Shown in pieces: positions 1 to 6,070 of a stretch of DNA of 7,069 nt. Made by a program: the position numbers and the translations under genes. The stretch is from Chloroflexota bacterium. GTDB lineage: Bacteria > Chloroflexota > Limnocylindria > Limnocylindrales > CSP1-4. The DNA is taken from positions 1 through 7,069 of the forward strand of contig JAGDMV010000097.1 of the NCBI GenBank assembly GCA_017860675.1, written 5' to 3'. Each line of letters begins with the position of its first letter. The first letter of the stretch is position 1. A model generated the notes under the pieces. It did no database searches, was not told the origin of the DNA, and was given only the letters and a program-made list of their open reading frames with translations.

Positions 1-93
1 CTCGTCGGCGACGGGGACGCGGCCGCGGCGGCCGACCCGGACATCGACGCGGACGTCCTCCTCGCCTACCTGGCCGCCCGCGCCCGCAACTGA
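1..93 (+). CDS. 3' end of an unidentified gene (partial)
   Basis: Frame 1 is open from the window edge to a TGA at 91-93, giving the last 30 residues of a protein. The segment is rich in Ala and Asp and ends in a helix-like stretch, VLLAYLAARARN. The frame has the strong G/C third-position bias expected of a real gene here, and the next gene on the other strand ends only 67 bases away, as expected for two convergent genes. There is no recognisable motif, so no function can be given. The real start lies outside the window. Confidence 0.6.
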   Translation, partial: LVGDGDAAAAADPDIDADVLLAYLAARARN

Positions 94-113
94 CGCTCGA
101 CCGCACCCGATCT

Positions 114-147
114 GGCGGCCGGCAAGGGCGCCTCCAGGCCCTCCGCC
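114..147. terminator. possible bidirectional terminator between convergent genes
   Basis: The 67-base gap between two convergent genes holds nested inverted repeats: GGCGG at 114-118 with CCGCC at 143-147, and inside it AGGGC at 125-129 with GCCCT at 138-142. An asymmetric internal loop separates the two stems. There is no T-tract on either strand, and in DNA this GC-rich short stems are common by chance. The call therefore rests mostly on position. Confidence 0.25.
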
Positions 148-160
148 GCCCGATCGGTGG

Positions 161-1095
161 TCAGCGGCGCCGTCGCCTTCCGGTCGCCTCCTCGCGCCGC
201 AGCACGACCACGTGCTGGTGGGCAATGTTGGGCACGAAGGCCCGCGGGTAGCCGTAGGGCCGCAGTCGCGTGCCCGCCTGGTACCAGACGAGGTCGCCCT
301 TGGGCACGAGCCCGGCGGCGGCGGGACCCGGCGGAACTCGATGAACACGCTCTCCATCGCCGCCAGGTAGGCGTCGTGCGACGGGGCGTTGGCCAGGTCG
401 CGCGGGTCGTCGCCCACCATCGCGTAGCCCGTGCGACGGTTCGCGTGCGCCTCGGCGAGCTTCCCGCCGGCCATCGTCAGCGGTATCTGCACGGTGTAGG
501 GCGGGTCGGTGGCGACGAAGTCGATCGAGTCGTCCGGCACGCCGGCGAGCAGCTCCAGCGCGTCACCCGTCCGCATCTCGCAGCCGGACGGGTCGAAGCC
601 GCGCCGGCCGCCCGGGTCCGCCGGGCCGAGATCGGCCAGCTCCGGGCCGTCGCCGCCGCGCTCCGAGAGGGCGTCGGCCACGACCTGCTCGTAGATCGAG
701 ACCCAGCGCGGGTCGAGCTCGAACCCGAGCGCGCGCCGCGGGCCGCGGGCGATCGCCGCCCCGAGCAGCGTGCCGCCGACGCCGGCGAACGGGTCCAGCA
801 CGAGCTCACCGGTCCGGCTGAAGAACTCGACCAGGCGGGCCATCAGCCGCGGTGGCTTGTTCGCCCCGTGCCGGCGGCGGAGCGGGTGACCGAGCTCGGA
901 CGGGTAGGCGGTGAGGAGGACCGACCGGGTGAAGAAGAGCCACTCCTCGCCGCTCAGCTCGTTGAGGTCGTTGGCCGGGTGGGGGCCGGGGCGGCCGTTC
1001 GGCAGGGCGGCGGGAAGGGCGTTCGGCGACGGTCTCGTGCCGTCCTCCGGCGGGGCGTCCGGTCGGCCGTCCAGCGATGCCCTCGGCCGGCTCAC
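161..1095 (-). CDS. site-specific DNA methyltransferase, frameshifted near its C-terminus
   Basis: This is a SAM-dependent DNA methyltransferase of the amino (N6-adenine or N4-cytosine) type. From the GTG at 1093-1095 the product would be about 311 residues if the frame is restored. Residues ~45-85 include ELSGEEWLFF and HGANKPPRLM. Residues 101-105 are DPFAG (SAM-binding motif I), followed by VGGTLLGAA; an acidic ELD follows at ~126. The catalytic motif IV, TDPPY, is at ~196-200. The frame breaks at about 311-327, just after the conserved FRRV. In the next frame, clearly homologous sequence resumes (VPKGDLVWYQAG) and runs to a TGA at 161-163. Uncorrected, the first frame has no stop before the window edge and would run antisense over the neighbouring gene. 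The span of 935 bases is one short of a multiple of three. The GTG overlaps the TGA of the upstream transporter gene (GTGA), implying translational coupling. No restriction endonuclease is adjacent, so it may be a solitary methyltransferase; its target is unknown. The break could be a true mutation or a sequence error. Confidence 0.85.
311..327 (-). other. frameshift site in the methyltransferase gene
   Basis: On the minus strand the CCG-rich run after the Val codon at 325-327 shifts the frame. Upstream the protein reads ESVFIEFRRV. Downstream, one frame over, it reads GLVPKGDLVWYQAGTRLRP. Relatives typically have RVLRPGG here, and a loss of one base would leave room for exactly the four residues that normally follow RV. 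A GC-rich short-repeat tract is a typical place for an assembly or read error, but also for a real indel. Confidence 0.75.
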
Positions 1096-2513
1096 GGGGC
1101 GACCTCCGGCGAGCCCGGCACGCCGCCGATCGGCAGGCCGACCGGGCTCGCCGCCGGGGGGAGGCGTGCGGCCAGGCGCGAAAGCAGGGCCAGACCCAGC
1201 GCGCAGAACACGGCCGCGGCCGCGACGAGCAGCCAGAGGACAGGCCCCGGGGCACGGTCCAGCACCCAGCCGGTGACCGGCGGGGCGAGGGCGGTGCCGA
1301 GGCTCGCCGCGGCCAGGGCGATGCCCTGGTACCGGCCGCGAACGTCCACGGGGGCAAGGTCGGACACGAAAGAGGCCTCGAGCGGGTAGAGCAGCATCTC
1401 GCCGATGGTGACCGTGACGATCACCGCCGCCAGGCCGGCGACGGCCAGGCCGGGCCCGACCGTGATCAGCGCAACGATCGCGTAGCCGGCGGCGTAGAAG
1501 AGCGCGGCCAGGGCCATCATCAGCGGCTTCGAGCGCCGCTCGGAGCCGGCCGCGACCCGCATCTGGAACAGGACGATCATCAGGCCGTTCAGGCTGAAGA
1601 GGATGCCCCACGTGTCGGTCGAGACGCCCAGCTCGGTCGAGGCGGCGATCGGCAGGGTGGTGACCCAGACGAACGACGCGCCGTGGAGCACGACTGCCAG
1701 CGGGAGGAAGGCGGCCAGCACGAGCATGGGCCGGACCGCCGCCGGGGTCGCCGGTGCGGACGGGCTCCCCGGAGTCGGGTCCCCGGTGGAGGCGCGCCGG
1801 CTCGGGTCCGCGGCTCCGGCAGCCGCCGGCGGAGCCGCCCCAACGGGGTCCTGATCAGCCCCCACGGTCCTTGGCTCCGTCGCCGCCTGCGGCCCTCCCG
1901 GGACCGGCCGCGTCTCCGGCAGCCAGCGCAGGGCGATCAAGGCGTAGATGGCGATGATCGACCCGGCGATCGCGAACAGGAGCGGGTAGCCGAGCCGCGA
2001 GAGGCCGGCCCCGATGGCCGGGCCGGCGATCCAGCCGACCGACGCCGCGACGGCCAGGAGCCCGTAGGCGCGCGGCCGTCGTTCCTCGGGGACCACGTCG
2101 GCGATGGCAGCCCGCGCGGCCGGGATGAACGCCGGATCCACCATCCCGAGGGCCAGGGTGAGGATGGCGATCTGGACGAGGTCGGCGGCCTGGCCCATCA
2201 GCCCGACGATCAGGCCGGTGATCCCGATCGACACGATCATCACCGGCCGCCGGCCCACCCTGTCGGCCAGCCAGCCGCCGGCCGACGCGGAGACGATCGA
2301 GACGACCGAGTAGAGGGTCAGCACCAGCCCTGCCTCGAAGGCCGACGCGCCGAACGACTCGACGATGTAGATCGTCAGGAACGGGAAGACCAGGCTGAAG
2401 CCGAAGCTCGCCACCAGGTCGCCGGCGGCGAGCACGAAGACGACACGCCCGAAGTCCCGGCGGAGCTCGCGGAACGCCTGCACCGGGCTGGAGCGCGCGA
2501 GGAGGTCCCGCAT
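1092..2513 (-). CDS. MFS transporter, probable drug or metabolite exporter
   Basis: This is a 12-helix major facilitator superfamily permease of the inner membrane, probably a proton-coupled exporter; the substrate cannot be read from sequence. With the start at 2511-2513 the protein has 473 residues. Hydrophobic segments lie at about 24-45, 62-79, 91-109, 113-133, 151-171, 177-196, 263-285, 302-320, 331-351, 354-376, 396-417 and 425-446. The loop between helices 2 and 3 carries the classic MFS motif A, GWLADRVGRRP (80-90). VPEERRPRAYGLL follows helix 4. The two halves are joined by a roughly 65-residue Pro/Ala/Gly-rich cytoplasmic loop. In-frame ATGs also exist at 2523-2525, 2574-2576 and 2739-2741. 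The longest would add a low-complexity Arg/Ser/Pro tail read antisense to the regulator gene and is unlikely. The 2513 start is preferred because a TATGCT hexamer sits 7 bases before it; 2525 is the main alternative. The gene overlaps the methyltransferase by 4 bp and is divergent from the LuxR regulator. Confidence 0.9.
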   Translation of the reverse strand: MRDLLARSSPVQAFRELRRDFGRVVFVLAAGDLVASFGFSLVFPFLTIYIVESFGASAFEAGLVLTLYSVVSIVSASAGGWLADRVGRRPVMIVSIGITGLIVGLMGQAADLVQIAILTLALGMVDPAFIPAARAAIADVVPEERRPRAYGLLAVAASVGWIAGPAIGAGLSRLGYPLLFAIAGSIIAIYALIALRWLPETRPVPGGPQAATEPRTVGADQDPVGAAPPAAAGAADPSRRASTGDPTPGSPSAPATPAAVRPMLVLAAFLPLAVVLHGASFVWVTTLPIAASTELGVSTDTWGILFSLNGLMIVLFQMRVAAGSERRSKPLMMALAALFYAAGYAIVALITVGPGLAVAGLAAVIVTVTIGEMLLYPLEASFVSDLAPVDVRGRYQGIALAAASLGTALAPPVTGWVLDRAPGPVLWLLVAAAAVFCALGLALLSRLAARLPPAASPVGLPIGGVPGSPEVAP

Positions 2514-2546
2514 CCCGGGCAGCATACGCCCCGTCGCCGCCCGGGA
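2513..2546. promoter_or_regulatory. inverted repeat in the divergent control region, possible operator
   Basis: TCCCGGGC (2513-2520) and GCCCGGGA (2539-2546) are perfect 8-bp inverted copies with 18 bases between them. Each half-site also contains the palindrome CCCGGG. The pair brackets the TATGCT box of the transporter gene. Binding by the divergent LuxR-type regulator is a guess from position only, and GC-rich repeats of this size can arise by chance. Confidence 0.3.
2521..2526 (-). promoter_or_regulatory. -10-like box TATGCT, possible leaderless start of the transporter gene
   Basis: On the minus strand TATGCT matches the TANNNT -10 pattern and is followed by 7 bases and then the ATG at 2511-2513. 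This geometry puts the transcription start at or next to the start codon. No convincing Shine-Dalgarno or -35 element is seen. The ATG at 2523-2525 lies within the hexamer, so the two interpretations exclude each other. Confidence 0.35.
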
Positions 2547-2561
2547 ACCGGCGCCGGGTCC
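2544..2561. promoter_or_regulatory. near-perfect palindrome upstream of the regulator gene
   Basis: A perfect 10-bp palindrome CCGGCGCCGG (2548-2557) is extended to 18 bp by GGA on the left and TCC on the right, with one mismatched pair at 2547/2558. It ends one base before the -10-like TAGAAT of the regulator gene. A protein bound there would block or position RNA polymerase, so autoregulation is possible but not shown. Confidence 0.3.
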
Positions 2562-2562
2562 G

Positions 2563-2568
2563 TAGAAT
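2563..2568 (+). promoter_or_regulatory. -10-like box TAGAAT, possible leaderless start of the regulator gene
   Basis: TAGAAT fits TANNNT and differs from TATAAT at one position. It is followed by exactly 6 bases and the ATG at 2575. No Shine-Dalgarno sequence is present upstream of the ATG. No good -35 element is visible at the usual distance, where the sequence is C/G only. Confidence 0.4.
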
Positions 2569-2574
2569 GCCTCC

Positions 2575-5500
2575 ATGGGCAGGGACGGGGGAGTGTTCGT
2601 CGGCCGGCGCCGCGAGCTGGACGGCCTCGCCTCGGCGTTCTCGCAGGCGGCGGCGGGAGGTTCGACCGTCGTCCTCGTCGAGGCCCCCGGCGGTATGGGC
2701 GCGACCCGCCTGCTCGACGAGGGGCTGGCCCGCCTCGCCACGGCCGAACCCCGGCCGCTGATCGCGCGCAGCGACGCGCTGCCGGCCTGGCGCGGCAGCC
2801 CCTACGGGCCGATGCGGATCGCCCTCGAGCGCGCCCTCCGGGATCGACCGGCAGCCGAGATCGCGGCCCTGCTGGAGCCGGGCGCCGACGTCCTCGGCCC
2901 GATCCTACCGGCGGCGGCCACCCGGGCCGGCGTGACCCGGCAGCCCCCGCCCCGGGAGCACCGGACCGAGCGGACCCTGGAGGCGTTGCGCGGGCTCGTC
3001 AGGCGGCTGGCCGAGGCCGGGCCGGTCATCCTGGTGCTCGAGGACCTGCACCAGGCCGACGCCGCCAGCCGGGCCGTGGCCGCGTTCCTCGCCAGGACGA
3101 TCGGCGACCGGCCGCTGCTGCTCGTCGGCACGTACCAGCCCGACGCGCTCGTCCGGACGCATCCGCTGCGGGGCACCCTGGACGCGATCGCCGGCGCGGC
3201 ACGAACACCGATCCGGATCCCCCTCCCTCCGCTGGACCGCGCCGCGCTCAGCACCCTGGTCGAGGCCCACGAGGGCGAGCGACCTTCGGCCCCGCTGCTG
3301 CTGCTCGTGGCAGAGCGTTCGGGCGGCAATCCGCTGCTGGCTGAGGAGGTGCTGGCAGCCCGGCGCGAGCTGTCCGGGACCTCGCTGACGATGGCCCTGG
3401 AGCGCCTCGTCCACGCCCGCGTCGCCCTCCGCTCGCCCGAATGCCGGGGAGTGCTGCGCGCCATGGCGATCGCCGACGGCCCCGTGGACGACGCAGACCT
3501 GGCGGCCATCGCCGCCGTCTCCGACGCGCCGCCGGCCCGGCCGGCTCGGCCGTCACGGCGCTCGGGTGGGCGGACCACGGCTGCCGCGGCCCTCGACACG
3601 CGCCTGGCGGCCGGCCTGGCCGAGGCCATTGCCGCCGGCTTCGCCCTAACAGAGGCGTCGGTCGAGGTCGACGGCGGTCCGGTCCACCGCGTCCGCCACG
3701 AGCTCATCGCCTCGGCCATCGCGGCCGACCTCCTGCCGGCCGAGCGACGGCGGATGCACGTGGCCGCGGCCTCGGCCCTGGGCGCGCGTCCGGCTGAGGC
3801 CGAGCAGCACTGGCTGCGCGCCCACGAGCCCGACCTCGCCCTCGGGGCCGCCCTTGCCGCCGCGAGCGCCGCGGAGGCGGTGGGGGCCGGCGGGGACGCT
3901 CTCGTCCACCTCGAGCTGGCGATCGCGCTCGAGAGCGCGACCCCGGCAGCGGCGCGCTCCGCCGGTCAGCTGGAATCTCTCGTCGTCCGGGCCGCGGAAG
4001 CTGCCGGCGCGGCCGGCGACCCGTACCGGGCGGCCGCCTTCCTCGACACCGCGATCGTCGCCCACGACGCGCGGGACCGGCACGCCGTGGCGCTGCTGTG
4101 GGAGCGTGTCGGACATCATCGGTTCGACGCCGGCGACCGCGAGGGCGCGATGGCCGGCTACGAGCATGCGGTCAGCCTGCTGCCACGCTCAGCCGGGGCG
4201 GACCGCGCCCGGGTGCTGGCCCGCCTCGCCCAGCTCCGCCTGTTCGAGGGCGCGTTCTCGGACGCGGAGCGCCTGGCCGGCGAGGCGATCGCCCTGGCCG
4301 GCACGGAGGCCGAGATGGCCGGTGTCCGGGGGCACGCGATCTGCACGATCGGCGCCGCCGAGGCCTGGCAGGGCCGGCCCGATCGGGGCATTAGCCTGCT
4401 GCGCGAGGCGCTCGACCTGGCGACTAGCCAGCGGAGCCCGGACGACGCGTTCCGGGCGCGGGCCAACCTGACGACTGCCCTGGATCTCGAGGGTCGGCGC
4501 GAGGAGGCGGTGACCGTGGCCCGCGAGGGGATCGCGCAGTCGGAGGTCGACGGCCTCGAGGCGCTGCACGGCAACCTGCTGCGGGGCAACGCGGCCGACT
4601 TCCTGTTCACCCTGGGGGAGTGGCAGGAGGCGATCGAGTTCAGCAAGCGCGCCCTCAGCTGGGCGCCCTCCGGGGTCGCCTTCGTCAACGCGGCCGTGCC
4701 CTACGTGACCCTGGCCACCGAGATGGGCGCGGCGGACGGGGCGATCCACGTCCTCGGCCGGCTGCTGCTCGAGCTGGAGAAGATGGCCGACTCGCAATTC
4801 GCGGTGCCTGCCTACCGCGCGGCTGCGGGCCTCGCCCTGTGGCAGGGCGACACCGACGATGCGCACCGCTCGATCGCCATCGCCTGGGAGCGGATCCGGC
4901 AGACCGAGGACTGGGTCCTCGGCTCGATGGCCGCCTCCACGGCCTTGGCAGTCGCGATGGCCCAGGGGGACGCGGCCCGTGGCCGGCGCGACCTGGCCGC
5001 GATCGCCGAGGCCCGCTCGTGGGGGAGCGGCGTCCTGGCCGAGGCGACCCGCCTCCTGGAGTCGAGCACGGCCGACCCGGATGCCGTCGCCCGGCGCGAG
5101 GCGGAGGCGGAGCTGGCCACCGCCCAGGCGTACCTCGGCCGGATCGCCGGCCAGGACGATCCCCGTTCCTGGGCGGCGGTCGCCGGGCAGTGGACTGCGC
5201 TGCGACGGCCGTACGACGTCGCCCGGGCACGGTTCCACGAGGCGGAGACCCGGCTGGCGGCGGCGGACGCCGAGGGCGAGCGGCGCGAGGGCCGCGACGA
5301 CGCCCGCGGGCCCCTGCTGGAGGCTGCCGAGATCGCGACGCGCCTGCGGGCGATCCCGCTCCTGCGAGCCATAGCCGACCTTGCCGGCAGGGCCCGTCTC
5401 CACCTCCCTGCCGAGACCGAGACGCTCCTGGCGGAGCAGCGACCGGCCGCGGCGGGCGAGGAACCCGCTCCCCGCGCCTTCGCCGCGGCGCCGCCCAGCG

Positions 5501-5784
5501 AGCGTCCGACGGCCGAGACGTTCGGGCTCAGCCCGCGTGAGCGTGGAGTCCTTGCCGAGATCGTCGCCGGCCGCACCAACCGGGTGATCGGCGAGCGGCT
5601 CTACATCAGCGAGAAGACGGTCGCCGTCCACGTGGCCAGGATCCTGGCCAAGCTGGGTGTGTCGGGGCGCGTCGAGGCTGCCACGGTCGCCCTCCGCCTG
5701 GGGCTCGTCGACGACCTGGTGGGAGACGCGAAGAGACCCGGACCGGGCGGTCCGGGTCTCGGTCAGCGCAGATCCCGGCGCTGA
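2575..5784 (+). CDS. LuxR-family transcriptional regulator with AAA-like ATPase domain (LAL/MalT-like)
   Basis: This is a large cytoplasmic transcription factor of 1069 residues. The N-terminal AAA-like domain begins with FVGRRREL (8-15). Walker B is intact, VILVLEDLHQAD (151-162), and a sensor-1-like LLLVGTYQPD follows (181-190). GNPLLAEEVL (251-260) and HELIASAIAADLLPAERRR (375-393) are the usual landmarks after it. A long helical, TPR-like Ala/Glu/Arg-rich region spans about 405-960. The C-terminal LuxR helix-turn-helix is at about 983-1047, with SPRERGVL, GRTNRVIGERL and ISEKTVAVHVARILAKLGV, all positions expected for DNA binding. The odd part is the P-loop: where relatives read GEAGIGKT it reads APGGMGAT (37-44), with Ala for the catalytic Lys. 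ATP binding may be lost or altered. The effector is unknown; family members respond to small ligands or partner proteins. The gene is divergent from the MFS exporter with a short shared control region. The alternative frames across this region are low-complexity shadows. The last 17 or so codons include a perfect inverted repeat. Confidence 0.93.
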   Translation: MGRDGGVFVGRRRELDGLASAFSQAAAGGSTVVLVEAPGGMGATRLLDEGLARLATAEPRPLIARSDALPAWRGSPYGPMRIALERALRDRPAAEIAALLEPGADVLGPILPAAATRAGVTRQPPPREHRTERTLEALRGLVRRLAEAGPVILVLEDLHQADAASRAVAAFLARTIGDRPLLLVGTYQPDALVRTHPLRGTLDAIAGAARTPIRIPLPPLDRAALSTLVEAHEGERPSAPLLLLVAERSGGNPLLAEEVLAARRELSGTSLTMALERLVHARVALRSPECRGVLRAMAIADGPVDDADLAAIAAVSDAPPARPARPSRRSGGRTTAAAALDTRLAAGLAEAIAAGFALTEASVEVDGGPVHRVRHELIASAIAADLLPAERRRMHVAAASALGARPAEAEQHWLRAHEPDLALGAALAAASAAEAVGAGGDALVHLELAIALESATPAAARSAGQLESLVVRAAEAAGAAGDPYRAAAFLDTAIVAHDARDRHAVALLWERVGHHRFDAGDREGAMAGYEHAVSLLPRSAGADRARVLARLAQLRLFEGAFSDAERLAGEAIALAGTEAEMAGVRGHAICTIGAAEAWQGRPDRGISLLREALDLATSQRSPDDAFRARANLTTALDLEGRREEAVTVAREGIAQSEVDGLEALHGNLLRGNAADFLFTLGEWQEAIEFSKRALSWAPSGVAFVNAAVPYVTLATEMGAADGAIHVLGRLLLELEKMADSQFAVPAYRAAAGLALWQGDTDDAHRSIAIAWERIRQTEDWVLGSMAASTALAVAMAQGDAARGRRDLAAIAEARSWGSGVLAEATRLLESSTADPDAVARREAEAELATAQAYLGRIAGQDDPRSWAAVAGQWTALRRPYDVARARFHEAETRLAAADAEGERREGRDDARGPLLEAAEIATRLRAIPLLRAIADLAGRARLHLPAETETLLAEQRPAAAGEEPAPRAFAAAPPSERPTAETFGLSPRERGVLAEIVAGRTNRVIGERLYISEKTVAVHVARILAKLGVSGRVEAATVALRLGLVDDLVGDAKRPGPGGPGLGQRRSRR
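5733..5760 (+). terminator. strong hairpin inside the 3' end of the regulator gene
   Basis: GAGACCCGGACC (5733-5744) and GGTCCGGGTCTC (5749-5760) form a perfect 12-bp stem with a 4-base GGGC loop. It ends 22 bases before the last base of the TGA. There is no T-tract after it, so it is not a classic Rho-independent terminator. It may act as a T-less terminator or as a 3'-end stabiliser. It encodes the Gly/Pro-rich tail beyond the HTH, which is not part of the DNA-binding fold. Confidence 0.5.
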
Positions 5785-5799
5785 CGCCGGCTGCGGGGA

Positions 5800-5819
5800 C
5801 CCCGCCGCCGGTGGCGGGG
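5800..5819. terminator. hairpin between the convergent regulator and small-peptide genes
   Basis: CCCCGCC (5800-5806) and GGCGGGG (5813-5819) form a 7-bp all-GC stem with a 6-base loop. It lies between the stop of the regulator gene (5784) and the stop of the minus-strand peptide gene (5841), where a shared terminator would be expected. No T-tract follows on either strand. An overlapping smaller hairpin, GCGGG/CCCGC at 5793-5805, would compete with it. Confidence 0.35.
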
Positions 5820-5840
5820 CGTGCGCCTATGAGTGCAGGA

Positions 5841-5936
5841 CTACCAGCGCTTGCCGGCGAGCGGGACGAAGACGAAGGCGAAGGCCGAGGCGGAGACGAG
5901 GAGGCAGAAGAGCCGAGCGCGGAGCTTGTCCTTCAT
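5841..5936 (-). CDS. small single-pass membrane peptide, 31 residues, unknown function
   Basis: A short minus-strand frame runs from the ATG at 5934-5936 to the TAG at 5841-5843. The peptide has a basic start (MKDKLRAR), one hydrophobic segment of about 18 residues (LFCLLVSASAFAFVFVPL, 9-26) and a short basic end (AGKRW). This is the charge pattern of a single membrane helix. It could also be a signal-like or toxin-like peptide, but it belongs to no family that I recognise. An AGGGAG ribosome binding site lies 9 bases upstream of the ATG, unusually good for this window. The opposite strand has a 90-codon open frame whose Lys/Glu/Ala-rich repeats are the antisense image of the hydrophobic codons, so it is taken as a shadow. 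The gene converges on the LuxR regulator. Its upstream region holds two hairpins and a possible promoter. The length is small enough that chance cannot be excluded. Confidence 0.5.
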   Translation of the reverse strand: MKDKLRARLFCLLVSASAFAFVFVPLAGKRW

Positions 5937-5945
5937 GAGCGATGA

Positions 5946-5951
5946 CTCCCT
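5946..5951 (-). promoter_or_regulatory. ribosome binding site of the small membrane peptide
   Basis: On the minus strand AGGGAG is followed by 9 bases and the ATG at 5934-5936. It is the main support for translation of this short frame and decides its start. Confidence 0.45.
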
Positions 5952-5981
5952 GGCGTGTCGGCGCGACGCAGACACCCGGCT

Positions 5982-6004
5982 CGTGAGGGGTTGCGGCCCT
6001 CACG
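5982..6004. repeat. hairpin upstream of the small-peptide gene
   Basis: CGTGAGGG (5982-5989) and CCCTCACG (5997-6004) form a perfect 8-bp stem with a 7-base loop. It contains A/T pairs, so it is less likely than pure GC repeats to be compositional. It sits about 45 bases upstream of the peptide start and could be an mRNA leader structure or an operator. Confidence 0.4.
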
Positions 6005-6022
6005 CGCCACTCGAGGGTCGCG

Positions 6023-6043
6023 GGTCCGGCGCGTGCCCGGACC
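6023..6043. repeat. second hairpin upstream of the small-peptide gene
   Basis: GGTCCGG (6023-6029) and CCGGACC (6037-6043) form a perfect 7-bp stem with a 7-base loop. The loop length equals that of the neighbouring hairpin, 18 bases away. The core GGTCCGG also occurs in the hairpin within the regulator's 3' end (5749-5755). The resemblance may reflect composition. Confidence 0.3.
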
Positions 6044-6070
6044 GTAGCGGCCGCTCTCCGGCCGGGACAA
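6041..6070 (-). promoter_or_regulatory. possible sigma-70-type promoter for the small-peptide gene
   Basis: On the minus strand TTGTCC (6065-6070) and TACGGT (6041-6046) are separated by 18 bases, a loose match to TTGACA-N17-TATAAT. Transcription would start near 6034, giving a leader of about 100 bases. The leader would contain the 5982-6004 stem; the 6023-6043 stem would straddle the start point. The match is weak in both boxes. Confidence 0.2.

Noticed and set aside
311..325. The CCG repeat as a phase-variation switch for the methyltransferase
   Set aside because: Gain or loss of a three-base unit keeps the frame, and the tract has only about four units.
157..1389. A 410-codon plus-strand open frame
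   Set aside because: It is antisense to the methyltransferase, which has clear DPFAG and DPPY motifs on the other strand. The product is Arg/Ala-rich without family features.
2514..2741. An N-terminal extension of the MFS protein to the ATG at 2739-2741
   Set aside because: The extra residues are Arg/Ser/Pro-rich, have no family counterpart, and are encoded antisense to the well-supported start of the regulator gene.
1077..3344. A 755-codon plus-strand open frame
   Set aside because: It is antisense to the MFS gene and then runs out of frame through the start of the regulator gene. It has no domains and is dominated by Arg, Gly, Asp, Pro and Gln, typical of shadow frames in very high-GC DNA.
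4189..5631. A 480-codon minus-strand open frame
   Set aside because: It lies wholly opposite the regulator gene, whose domains are unambiguous. Its composition is low-complexity Gly/Arg/Leu with no motif.
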